Assembly: GCA_016169945.1 (NCBI GenBank)
Contig: JADLSH010000122.1
Coordinates: 62,001-126,000, forward strand
Source of the DNA: Trachythela sp. YZ-2020
Taxonomy: Eukaryota > Cnidaria > Anthozoa > Malacalcyonacea > Clavulariidae
DNA length: 64,000 nucleotides
Reading direction: 5' to 3'
The stretch's first letter is position 1, and every line of letters begins with the position of its first letter. A model generated the notes under the pieces. The model was given only the letters and a program-made list of their open reading frames with translations. It was not told the origin of the DNA and searched no databases. Shown one piece after another: positions 1 to 12,200 of the stretch. The position numbers and the translations under genes are program-made.

Positions 1-1212
1 GTGAGGGTGGCACAATGATTGAGAAGCGATTCAATTACTCCTCTCGGCGATTAGAATAGTGTAACTTAATACAGGGGTAGTCTGAAGCCCCGCCCCCCTG
101 GGTCAGGGATTGTGCTGAGTTTAATCTCACCACACGTCACGTGTTCCGAGGTGGCCAGACATCTTAGAAAGAGGGTAATTTTAAGCTCTCTAATTACAGT
201 GCGAGTGAGGGTGGCACAATGATTGAGAAGCGATTCAATTACTCCTCTCGGCGATTAGAATAGTGTAACTTAATACAGGGGTAGTCTGAAGCCCCGCCCC
301 CCTGGGTCAGGGATTGTGCTGAGTTTAATCTCACCACACGTCACGTGTTCCGAGGTGGCCAGACATCTTAGAAAGCCGGTAATTTTAAGCTCTCTAATTA
401 CAGTGTGAGTGAGGGTGGCACAATGATTGAGAAGCGATTCAATTACTCCTCTCGGCGATTAGAATAGTGTAACTTAATACAGGCGTAGTCTGAAGCCCCG
501 CCCCCCTGGGTCAGGGATTGTGCTGAGTTTAATCTCACCACACGTCACGTGTTCCGAGGTGGCCAGACATCTTAGAAAGAGGGTAATTTTAAGCTCTCTA
601 ATTACAGTGCGAGTGAGGGTGGCACAATGATTGAGAAGCGATTCAATTACTCCTCTCGGCGATTAGAATAGTGTAACTTAATACAGGGTAGTCTGAAGCC
701 CCGCCCCCCTGGGTCAGGGATTGTGCTGAGTTTAATCTCACCACACGTCACGTGTTCCGAGGTGGCCAGACATCTTAGAAAGAGGGTAATTTTAAGCTCT
801 CTAATTACAGTGCGAGTGAGGGTGGCACAATGATTGAGAAGCGATTCAATTACTCCTCTCGGCGATTAGAATAGTGTAACTTAATACAGGGGTAGTCTGA
901 AGCCCCGCCCCCCTGGGTCAGGGATTGTGCTGAGTTTAATCTCACCACACGTCACGTGTTCCGAGGTGGCCAGACATCTTAGAAAGAGGGTAATTTTAAG
1001 CTCTCTAATTACAGTGCGAGTGAGGTGGCACAATGATTGAGAAGCGATTCAATTCACTCCTCTCGGCGATTAGAATAGTGTAACTTAATACAGGGTAGTC
1101 TGAAGCCCCGCCCCTGGGTCAGGGATTGTGCTGAGTTTAATCTCACCACACGTCACGTGTTCGAGGTGGCCAGACATCTTAGAAAGAGGGTAATTTTAAG
1201 CTCTCTAATTAC

Positions 1213-3250
1213 AGTGTGAGTGAGGGTGGCACAATGATTGAGAAGCGATTCAATTACTCCTCTCGGCGATTAGAATAGTGTAACTTAATACAGGGTAGTC
1301 TGAAGCCCCGCCCCCCTGGGTCAGGGATTGTGCTGAGTTTAATCTCACCACACGTCACGTGTTCCGAGGTGGCCAGACATCTTAGAAAGAGGGTAATTTT
1401 AAGCTCTCTAATTACAGTGCGAGTGAGGGTGGCACAATGATTGAGAAGCGATTCAATTACTCCTCTCGGCGATTAGAATAGTGTAACTTAATACAGGGTA
1501 GTCTGAAGCCCCGCCCCTGGGTCAGGGATTGTGCTGAGTTTAATCTCACCACACGTCACGTGTTCCGAGGTGGCCAGACATCTTAGAAAGAGGGTAATTT
1601 TAAGCTCTCTAATTACAGTGTGAGTGAGGGTGGCACAATGATTGAGAAGCGATTCAATTACTCCTCTCGGCGATTAGAATAGTGTAACTTAATACAGGGT
1701 AGTCTGAAGCCCCGCCCCCCTGGGTCAGGGATTGTGCTGAGTTTAATCTCACCACACGTCACGTGTTCCGAGGTGGCCAGACATCTTAGAAAGAGGGTAA
1801 TTTTAAGCTCTCTAATTACAGTGCGAGTGAGGGTGGCACAATGATTGAGAAGCGATTCAATTACTCCTCTCGGCGATTAGAATAGTGTAACTTAATACAG
1901 GGGTAGTCTGAAGCCCCGCCCCCCTGGGTCAGGGATTGTGCTGAGTTTAATCTCACCACACGTCACGTGTTCCGAGGTGGCCAGACATCTTAGAAAGAGG
2001 GTAATTTTAAGCTCTCTAATTACAGTGTGAGTGAGGGTGGCACAATGATTGAGAAGCGATTCAATTACTCCTCTCGGCGATTAGAATAGTGTAACTTAAT
2101 ACAGGGGTAGTCTGAAGCCCCGCCCCCCTGGGTCAGGGATTGTGCTGAGTTTAATCTCACCACACGTCACGTGTTCCGAGGTGGCCAGACATCTTAGAAA
2201 GAGGGTAATTTTAAGCTCTCTAATTACAGTGCGAGTGAGGGTGGCACAATGATTGAGAAGCGATTCAATTACTCCTCTCGGCGATTAGAATAGTGTAACT
2301 TAATACAGGGGTAGTCTGAAGCCCCGCCCCCCTGGGTCAGGGATTGTGCTGAGTTTAATCTCACCACACGTCACGTGTTCCGAGGTGGCCAGACATCTTA
2401 GAAAGAGGGTAATTTTAAGCTCTCTAATTACAGTGTGAGTGAGGGTGGCACAATGATTGAGAAGCGATTCAATTACTCCTCTCGGCGATTAGAATAGTGT
2501 AACTTAATACAGGGGTAGTCTGAAGCCCCGCCCCCCTGGGTCAGGGATTGTGCTGAGTTTAATCTCACCACACGTCACGTGTTCCGAGGTGGCCAGACAT
2601 CTTAGAAAGAGGGTAATTTTAAGCTCTCTAATTACAGTGCGAGTGAGGGTGGCACAATGATTGAGAAGCGATTCAATTACTCCTCTCGGCGATTAGAATA
2701 GTGTAACTTAATACAGGGGTAGTCTGAAGCCCCGCCCCCCTGGGTCAGGGATTGTGCTGAGTTTAATCTCACCACACGTCACGTGTTCCGAGGTGGCCAG
2801 ACATCTTAGAAAGAGGGTAATTTTAAGCTCTCTAATTACAGTGTGAGTGAGTGTGGCACAATGATTGAGAAGCGATTCAATTACTCCTCTCGGCGATTAG
2901 AATAGTGTAACTTAATACAGGGGTAGTCTGAAGCCCCGCCCCCCTGGGTCAGGGATTGTGCTGAGTTTAATCTCACCACACGTCACGTGTTCCGAGGTGG
3001 CCAGACATCTTAGAAGAGGGTAATTTTAAGCTCTCTAATTACAGTGCGAGTGAGGTGGCACAATGATCGAGACGCGATTCAATTACTCCTCTCGGCGATG
3101 AGATTAGTTTAACTTAAGCACTGTGTAGTCTGAAGCCCCGCCCCCCTGGGTCAGGGATTGTGCTGAGTTTAATCTCACCACACGTCACGTGTTCCGAGGT
3201 GGCCAGACATCTTAGAAAGAGGGTAATTTTAAGCTCTCTAATTACAGTGT
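1213..3250 (+). repeat. Dimeric higher-order segment within satellite A
   Basis: A C/T variant at the unit junction (CAGTGCGAG versus CAGTGTGAG) alternates strictly over successive units: T near 1215, C 1415, T 1618, C 1821, T 2024, C 2229, T 2432, C 2638, T 2840, C 3043, T 3247. This makes a repeating block of two units (about 407 bp). To the left (200-1014) the pattern is C,T,C,C,C. To the right of 3250 almost all junctions are T. A strictly alternating substitution is hard to explain by base-calling error, so local amplification of a two-unit block is the simplest reading. Confidence 0.75.
3043..3130 (+). repeat. Diverged satellite A unit with clustered substitutions
   Basis: Within about 70 bases this unit has many substitutions relative to its neighbours (for example GATCGAGACGCG for GATTGAGAAGCG, and changed bases through GATGAGATTAGTTTAACTTAAGCACTGTG), while the units on both sides are canonical. 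Similar but smaller clusters occur near 20392-20415, 22656-22672, 42102-42137 and 46788-46850. Confidence 0.8.
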
Positions 3251-6200
3251 GAGTGAGGGTGGCACAATGATTGAGAAGCGATTCAATTACTCCTCTCGGC
3301 GATTAGAATAGTGTAACTTAATACAGGGGTAGTCTGAAGCCCCGCCCCCCTGGGTCAGGGATTGTGCTGAGTTTAATCTCACCACACGTCACGTGTTCCG
3401 AGGTGGCCAGACATCTTAGAAAGAGGGTAATTTTAAGCTCTCTAATTACAGTGTGAGTGAGGGTGGCACAATGATTGAGAAGCGATTCAATTACTCCTCT
3501 CGGCGATTAGAATAGTGTAACTTAATACAGGGTAGTCTGAAGCCCCGCCCCTGGGTCAGGGATTGTGCTGAGTTTAATCTCACCACACGTCACGTGTTCC
3601 GAGGTGGCCAGACATCTTAGAAAGAGGGTAATTTTAAGCTCTCTAATTACAGTGTGAGTGAGGGTGGCACAATGATTGAGAAGCGATTCAATTACTCCTC
3701 TCGGCGATTAGAATAGTGTAACTTAATACAGGGTAGTCTGAAGCCCCGCCCCTGGGTCAGGGATTGTGCTGAGTTTAATCTCACCACACGTCACGTGTTC
3801 CGAGGTGGCCAGACATCTTAGAAAGAGGGTAATTTTAAGCTCTCTAATTACAGTGTGAGTGAGGGTGGCACAATGATTGAGAAGCGATTCAATTACTCCT
3901 CTCGGCGATTAGAATAGTGTAACTTAATACAGGGTAGTCTGAAGCCCCGCCCCTGGGTCAGGGATTGTGCTGAGTTTAATCTCACCACACGTCACGTGTT
4001 CCGAGGTGGCCAGACATCTTAGAAAGAGGGTAATTTTAAGCTCTCTAATTACAGTGTGAGTGAGGTGGCACAATGATTGAGAAGCGATTCAATTACTCCT
4101 CTCGGCGATTAGAATAGTGTAACTTAATACAGGGGTAGTCTGAAGCCCCGCCCCCCTGGGTCAGGGATTGTGCTGAGTTTAATCTCACCACACGTCACGT
4201 GTTCCGAGGTGGCCAGACATCTTAGAAAGAGGGTAATTTTAAGCTCTCTAATTACAGTGTGAGTGAGGGTGGCACAATGATTGAGAAGCGATTCAATTAC
4301 TCCTCTCGGCGATTAGAATAGTGTAACTTAATACAGGGTAGTCTGAAGCCCCGCCCCTGGGTCAGGGATTGTGCTGAGTTTAATCTCACCACACGTCACG
4401 TGTTCGAGGTGGCCAGACATCTTAGAAAGAGGGTAATTTTAAGCTCTCTAATTACAGTGTGAGTGAGGGTGGCACAATGATTGAGAAGCGATTCAATTAC
4501 TCCTCTCGGCGATTAGAATAGTGTAACTTAATACAGGGTAGTCTGAAGCCCCGCCCCTGGGTCAGGGATTGTGCTGAGTTTAATCTCACCACACGTCACG
4601 TGTTCCGAGGTGGCCAGACATCTTAGAAAGAGGGTAATTTTAAGCTCTCTAATTACAGTGTGAGTGAGGGTGGCACAATGATTGAGAAGCGATTCAATTA
4701 CTCCTCTCGGCGATTAGAATAGTGTAACTTAATACAGGGTAGTCTGAAGCCCCGCCCCTGGGTCAGGGATTGTGCTGAGTTTAATCTCACCACACGTCAC
4801 GTGTTCCGAGGTGGCCAGACATCTTAGAAAGAGGGTAATTTTAAGCTCTCTAATTACAGTGTGAGTGAGGTGGCACAATGATTGAGAAGCGATTCAATTA
4901 CTCCTCTCGGCGATTAGAATAGTGTAACTTAATACAGGGGTAGTCTGAAGCCCCGCCCCCCTGGGTCAGGGATTGTGCTGAGTTTAATCTCACCACACGT
5001 CACGTGTTCCGAGGTGGCCAGACATCTTAGAAAGAGGGTAATTTTAAGCTCTCTAATTACAGTGTGAGTGAGGGTGGCACAATGATTGAGAAGCGATTCA
5101 ATTACTCCTCTCGGCGATTAGAATAGTGTAACTTAATACAGGGTAGTCTGAAGCCCCGCCCCTGGGTCAGGGATTGTGCTGAGTTTAATCTCACCACACG
5201 TCACGTGTTCCGAGGTGGCCAGACATCTTAGAAAGAGGTAATTTTAAGCTCTCTAATTACAGTGTGAGTGAGGGTGGCACAATGATTGAGAAGCGATTCA
5301 ATTACTCCTCTCGGCGATTAGAATAGTGTAACTTAATACAGGGTAGTCTGAAGCCCCGCCCCCCTGGGTCAGGGATTGTGCTGAGTTTAATCTCACCACA
5401 CGTCACGTGTTCCGAGGTGGCCAGACATCTTAGAAAGAGGGTAATTTTAAGCTCTCTAATTACAGTGAGAGTGAGGGTGGCACAATGATTGAGAAGCGAT
5501 TCAATTACTCCTCTCGGCGATTAGAATAGTGTAACTTAATACAGGGGTAGTCTGAAGCCCCGCCCCCCTGGGTCAGGGATTGTGCTGAGTTTAATCTCAC
5601 CACACGTCACGTGTTCCGAGGTGGCCAGACATCTTAGAAAGAGGGTAATTTTAAGCTCTCTAATTACAGTGTGAGTGAGGGTGGCACAATGATTGAGAAG
5701 CGATTCAATTACTCCTCTCGGCGATTAGAATAGTGTAACTTAATACAGGGTAGTCTGAAGCCCCGCCCCCCTGGGTCAGGGATTGTGCTGAGTTTAATCT
5801 CACCACACGTCACGTGTTCCGAGGTGGCCAGACATCTTAGAAAGAGGGTAATTTTAAGCTCTCTAATTACAGTGTGAGCGAGGGTGGCACAATGATTGAG
5901 AAGCGATTCAATTACTCCTCTCGGCGATTAGAATAGTGTAACTTAATACAGGGGTAGTCTGAAGCCCCGCCCCCCTGGGTCAGGGATTGTGCTGAGTTTA
6001 ATCTCACCACACGTCACGTGTTCCGAGGTGGCCAGACATCTTAGAAAGAGGGTAATTTTAAGCTCTCTAATTACAGTGTGAGCGAGGGTGGCACAATGAT
6101 TGAGAAGCGATTCAATTACTCCTCTCGGCGATTAGAATAGTGTAACTTAATACAGGTGTAGTCTGAAGCCCCGCCCCCCTGGGTCAGGGATTGTGCTGAG

Positions 6201-9200
6201 TTTAATCTCACCACACGTCACGTGTTCCGAGGTGGCCAGACATCTTAGAAAGAGGGTAATTTTAAGCTCTCTAATTACAGTGTGAGCGAGGGTGGCACAA
6301 TGATTGAGAAGCGATTCAATTACTCCTCTCGGCGATTAGAATAGTGTAACTTAATACAGGGGTAGTCTGAAGCCCCGCCCCTGGGTCAGGGATTGTGCTG
6401 AGTTTAATCTCACCACACGTCACGTGTTCGAGGTGGCCAGACATCTTAGAAAGAGGGTAATTTTAAGCTCTCTAATTACAGTGTGAGTGAGGGTGGCACA
6501 ATGATTGAGAAGCGATTCAATTACTCCTCTCGGCGATTAGAATAGTGTAACTTAATACAGGGTAGTCTGAAGCCCCGCCCCTGGGTCAGGGATTGTGCTG
6601 AGTTTAATCTCACCACACGTCACGTGTTCCGAGGTGGCCAGACATCTTAGAAAGAGGGTAATTTTAAGCTCTCTAATTACAGTGTGAGTGAGGGTGGCAC
6701 AATGATTGAGAAGCGATTCAATTACTCCTCTCGGCGATTAGAATAGTGTAACTTAATACAGGGTAGTCTGAAGCCCCGCCCCCCTGGGTCAGGGATTGTG
6801 CTGAGTTTAATCTCACCACACGTCACGTGTTCCGAGGTGGCCAGACATCTTAGAAAGAGGGTAATTTTAAGCTCTCTAATTACAGTGTGAGTGAGGGTGG
6901 CACAATGATTGAGAAGCGATTCAATTACTCCTCTCGGCGATTAGAATAGTGTAACTTAATACAGGGGTAGTCTGAAGCCCCGCCCCCCTGGGTCAGGGAT
7001 TGTGCTGAGTTTAATCTCACCACACGTCACGTGTTCCGAGGTGGCCAGACATCTTAGAAAGAGGGTAATTTTAAGCTCTCTAATTACAGTGAGTGAGGGT
7101 GGCACAATGATTGAGAAGCGATTCAATTACTCCTCTCGGCGATTAGAATAGTGTAACTTAATACAGGGGTAGTCTGAAGCCCCGCCCCCCTGGGTCAGGG
7201 ATTGTGCTGAGTTTAATCTCACCACACGTCACGTGTTCCGAGGTGGCCAGACATCTTAGAAAGAGGGTAATTTTAAGCTCTCTAATTACAGTGTGAGTGA
7301 GGGTGGCACAATGATTGAGAAGCGATTCAATTACTCCTCTCGGCGATTAGAATAGTGTAACTTAATACAGGGTAGTCTGAAGCCCCGCCCCCCTGGGTCA
7401 GGGATTGTGCTGAGTTTAATCTCACCACACGTCACGTGTTCCGAGGTGGCCAGACATCTTAGAAAGAGGGTAATTTTAAGCTCTCTAATTACAGTGTGAG
7501 TGAGGGTGGCACAATGATTGAGAAGCGATTCAATTACTCCTCTCGGCGATTAGAATAGTGTAACTTAATACAGGGGTAGTCTGAAGCCCCGCCCCCCTGG
7601 GTCAGGGATTGTGCTGAGTTTAATCTCACCACACGTCACGTGTTCCGAGGTGGCCAGACATCTTAGAAGAGGGTAATTTTAAGCTCTCTAATTACAGTGT
7701 GAGTGAGGTGGCACAATGATTGAGAAGCGATTCAATTACTCCTCTCGGCGATTAGAATAGTGTAACTTAATACAGGGTAGTCTGAAGCCCCGCCCCTGGG
7801 TCAGGGATTGTGCTGAGTTTAATCTCACCACACGTCACGTGTTCCGAGGTGGCCAGACATCTTAGAAAGAGGGTAATTTTAAGCTCTCTAATTACAGTGT
7901 GTGAGTGAGGGTGGCACAATGATTGAGAAGCGATTCAATTACTCCTCTCGGCGATTAGAATAGTGTAACTTAATACAGGGTAGTCTGAAGCCCCGCCCCT
8001 GGGTCAGGGATTGTGCTGAGTTTAATCTCACCACACGTCACGTGTTCCGAGGTGGCCAGACATCTTAGAAAGAGGGTAATTTTAAGCTCTCTAATTACAG
8101 TGTGAGTGAGGTGGCACAATGATTGAGAAGCGATTCAATTACTCCTCTCGGCGATTAGAATAGTGTAACTTAATACAGGGGTAGTCTGAAGCCCCGCCCC
8201 CCTGGGTCAGGGATTGTGCTGAGTTTAATCTCACCACACGTCACGTGTTCCGAGGTGGCCAGACATCTTAGAAAGAGGGTAATTTTAAGCTCTCTAATTA
8301 CAGTGTGAGTGAGGGTGGCACAATGATTGAGAAGCGATTCAATTACTCCTCTCGGCGATTAGAATAGTGTAACTTAATACAGGGTAGTCTGAAGCCCCGC
8401 CCCTGGGTCAGGGATTGTGCTGAGTTTAATCTCACCACACGTCACGTGTTCCGAGGTGGCCAGACATCTTAGAAAGAGGGTAATTTTAAGCTCTCTAATT
8501 ACAGTGTGAGTGAGGTTGGCACAATGATTGAGAAGCGATTCAATTACTCCTCTCGGCGATTAGAATAGTGTAACTTAATACAGGGGTAGTCTGAAGCCCC
8601 GCCCCCCTGGGTCAGGGATTGTGCTGAGTTTAATCTCACCACACGTCACGTGTTCCGAGGTGGCCAGACATCTTAGAAAGAGGGTAATTTTAAGCTCTCT
8701 AATTACAGTGTGAGTGAGGGTGGCACAATGATTGAGAAGCGATTCAATTACTCCTCTCGGCGATTAGAATAGTGTAACTTAATACAGGGTAGTCTGAAGC
8801 CCCGCCCCCCTGGGTCAGGGATTGTGCTGAGTTTAATCTCACCACACGTCACGTGTTCCGAGGTGGCCAGACATCTTAGAAAGAGGGTAATTTTAAGCTC
8901 TCTAATTACAGTGTGAGTGAGGGTGGCACAATGATTGAGAAGCGATTCAATTACTCCTCTCGGCGATTAGAATAGTGTAACTTAATACAGGGGTAGTCTG
9001 AAGCCCCGCCCCCCTGGGTCAGGGATTGTGCTGAGTTTAATCTCACCACACGTCACGTGTTCCGAGGTGGCCAGACATCTTAGAAAGAGGGTAATTTTAA
9101 GCTCTCTAATTACAGTGTGAGTGAGGGTGGCACAATGATTGAGAAGCGATTCAATTACTCCTCTCGGCGATTAGAATAGTGTAACTTAATACAGGGGTAG

Positions 9201-12200
9201 TCTGAAGCCCCGCCCCCCTGGGTCAGGGATTGTGCTGAGTTTAATCTCACCACACGTCACGTGTTCCGAGGTGGCCAGACATCTTAGAAAGAGGGTAATT
9301 TTAAGCTCTCTAATTACAGTGTGAGTGAGGGTGGCACAATGATTGAGAAGCGATTCAATTACTCCTCTCGGCGATTAGAATAGTGTAACTTAATACAGTG
9401 GTAGTCTGAAGCCCCGCCCCCCTGGGTCAGGGATTGTGCTGAGTTTAATCTCACCACACGTCACGTGTTCCGAGGTGGCCAGACATCTTAGAAAGAGGGT
9501 AATTTTAAGCTCTCTAATTACAGTGTGAGCGAGGGTGGCACAATGATTGAGAAGCGATTCAATTACTCCTCTCGGCGATTAGAATAGTGTAACTTAATAC
9601 AGGGTAGTCTGAAGCCCCGCCCCTGGGTCAGGGATTGTGCTGAGTTTAATCTCACCACACGTCACGTGTTCCGAGGTGGCCAGACATCTTAGAAAGAGGG
9701 TAATTTTAAGCTCTCTAATTACAGTGTGAGTGAGGTCGGCACAATGATTGAGAAGCGATTCAATTACTCCTCTCGGCGATTAGAATAGTGTAACTTAATA
9801 CAGGGGTAGTCTGAAGCCCCGCCCCCCTGGGTCAGGGATTGTGCTGAGTTTAATCTCACCACACGTCACGTGTTCGAGGTGGCCAGACATCTTAGAAAGA
9901 GGGTAATTTTAAGCTCTCTAATTACAGTGTGAGCGAGGTGGCACAATGATTGAGAAGCGATTCAATTACTCCTCTCGGCGATTAGAATAGTGTAACTTAA
10001 TACAGGGTAGTCTGAAGCCCCGCCCCCCTGGGTCAGGGATTGTGCTGAGTTTAATCTCACCACACGTCACGTGTTCCGAGGTGGCCAGACATCTTAGAAA
10101 GAGGGTAATTTTAAGCTCTCTAATTACAGTGTGAGCGAGGGTGGCACAATGATTGAGAAGCGATTCAATTACTCCTCTCGGCGATTAGAATAGTGTAACT
10201 TAATACAGGGGTAGTCTGAAGCCCCGCCCCCCTGGGTCAGGGATTGTGCTGAGTTTAATCTCACCACACGTCACGTGTTCCGAGGTGGCCAGACATCTTA
10301 GAAAGAGGGTAATTTTAAGCTCTCTAATTACAGTGTGAGTGAGGGTGGCACAATGATTGAGAAGCGATTCAATTACTCCTCTCGGCGATTAGAATAGTGT
10401 AACTTAATACAGGGGTAGTCTGAAGCCCCGCCCCCCTGGGTCAGGGATTGTGCTGAGTTTAATCTCACCACACGTCACGTGTTCCGAGGTGGCCAGACAT
10501 CTTAGAAAGAGGGTAATTTTAAGCTCTCTAATTACAGTGTGAGCGAGTGTGGCACAATGATTGAGAAGCGATTCAATTACTCCTCTCGGCGATTAGAATA
10601 GTGTAACTTAATACAGGGGTAGTCTGAAGCCCCGCCCCCCTGGGTCAGGGATTGTGCTGAGTTTAATCTCACCACACGTCACGTGTTCCGAGGTGGCCAG
10701 ACATCTTAGAAAGAGGGTAATTTTAAGCTCTCTAATTACAGTGTGAGTGAGGGTGGCACAATGATTGAGAAGCGATTCAATTACTCCTCTCGGCGATTAG
10801 AATAGTGTAACTTAATACAGGGGTAGTCTGAAGCCCCGCCCCCCTGGGTCAGGGATTGTGCTGAGTTTAATCTCACCACACGTCACGTGTTCCGAGGTGG
10901 CCAGACATCTTAGAAAGAGGGTAATTTTAAGCTCTCTAATTACAGTGTGAGTGAGGGTGGCACAATGATTGAGAAGCGATTCAATTACTCCTCTCGGCGA
11001 TTAGAATAGTGTAACTTAATACAGGGGTAGTCTGAAGCCCCGCCCTGGGTCAGGGATTGTGCTGAGTTTAATCTCACCACACGTCACGTGTTCCGAGGTG
11101 GCCAGACATCTTAGAAGAGGGTAATTTTAAGCTCTCTAATTACAGTGTGAGGGTGGCACAATGATTGAAGCGATTCAATTACTCCTCTCGGCGATTAGAA
11201 TAGTGTAACTTAATACAGGGTAGTCTGAAGCCCCGCCCCTGGGTCAGGGATTGTGCTGAGTTTAATCTCACCACACGTCACGTGTTCCGAGGTGGCCAGA
11301 CATCTTAGAAAGAGGGTAATTTTAAGCTCTCTAATTACAGTGTGAGTGAGGGTGGCACAATGATTGAGAAGCGATTCAATTACTCCTCTCGGCGATTAGA
11401 ATAGTGTAACTTAATACAGGGGTAGTCTGAAGCCCCGCCCCCCTGGGTCAGGGATTGTGCTGAGTTTAATCTCACCACACGTCACGTGTTCCGAGGTGGC
11501 CAGACATCTTAGAAAGAGGGTAATTTTAAGCTCTCTAATTACAGTGAGTGAGGGTGGCACAATGATTGAGAAGCGATTCAATTACTCCTCTCGGCGATTA
11601 GAATAGTGTAACTTAATACAGGGTAGTCTGAAGCCCCGCCCCTGGGTCAGGGATTGTGCTGAGTTTAATCTCACCACACGTCACGTGTTCCGAGGTGGCC
11701 AGACATCTTAGAAAGAGGGTAATTTTAAGCTCTCTACTTACAGTGTGAGTGAGGTGGCACAATGATTGAGAAGCGATTCAATTACTCCTCTCGGCGATTA
11801 GAATAGTGTAACTTAATACAGGGTAGTCTGAAGCCCCGCCCCTGGGTCAGGGATTGTGCTGAGTTTAATCTCACCACACGTCACGTGTTCCGAGGTGGCC
11901 AGACATCTTAGAAAGAGGGTAATTTTAAGCTCTCTAATTACAGTGTGAGCGAGGTGGCACAATGATTGAGAAGCGATTCAATTACTCCTCTCGGCGATTA
12001 GAATAGTGTAACTTAATACAGGGGTAGTCTGAAGCCCCGCCCCCCTGGGTCAGGGATTGTGCTGAGTTTAATCTCACCACACGTCACGTGTTCCGAGGTG
12101 GCCAGACATCTTAGAAGAGGGTAATTTTAAGCTCTCTAATTACAGTGTGAGTGAGGGTGGCACAATGATTGAGAAGCGATTCAATTACTCCTCTCGGCGA

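Noticed and set aside
1..204. Internal RNA polymerase III A/B boxes making the satellite a SINE or tRNA derivative
   Set aside because: TGGCACAATGA and GATTCAATTAC only loosely match the A and B box consensus and both miss key positions.
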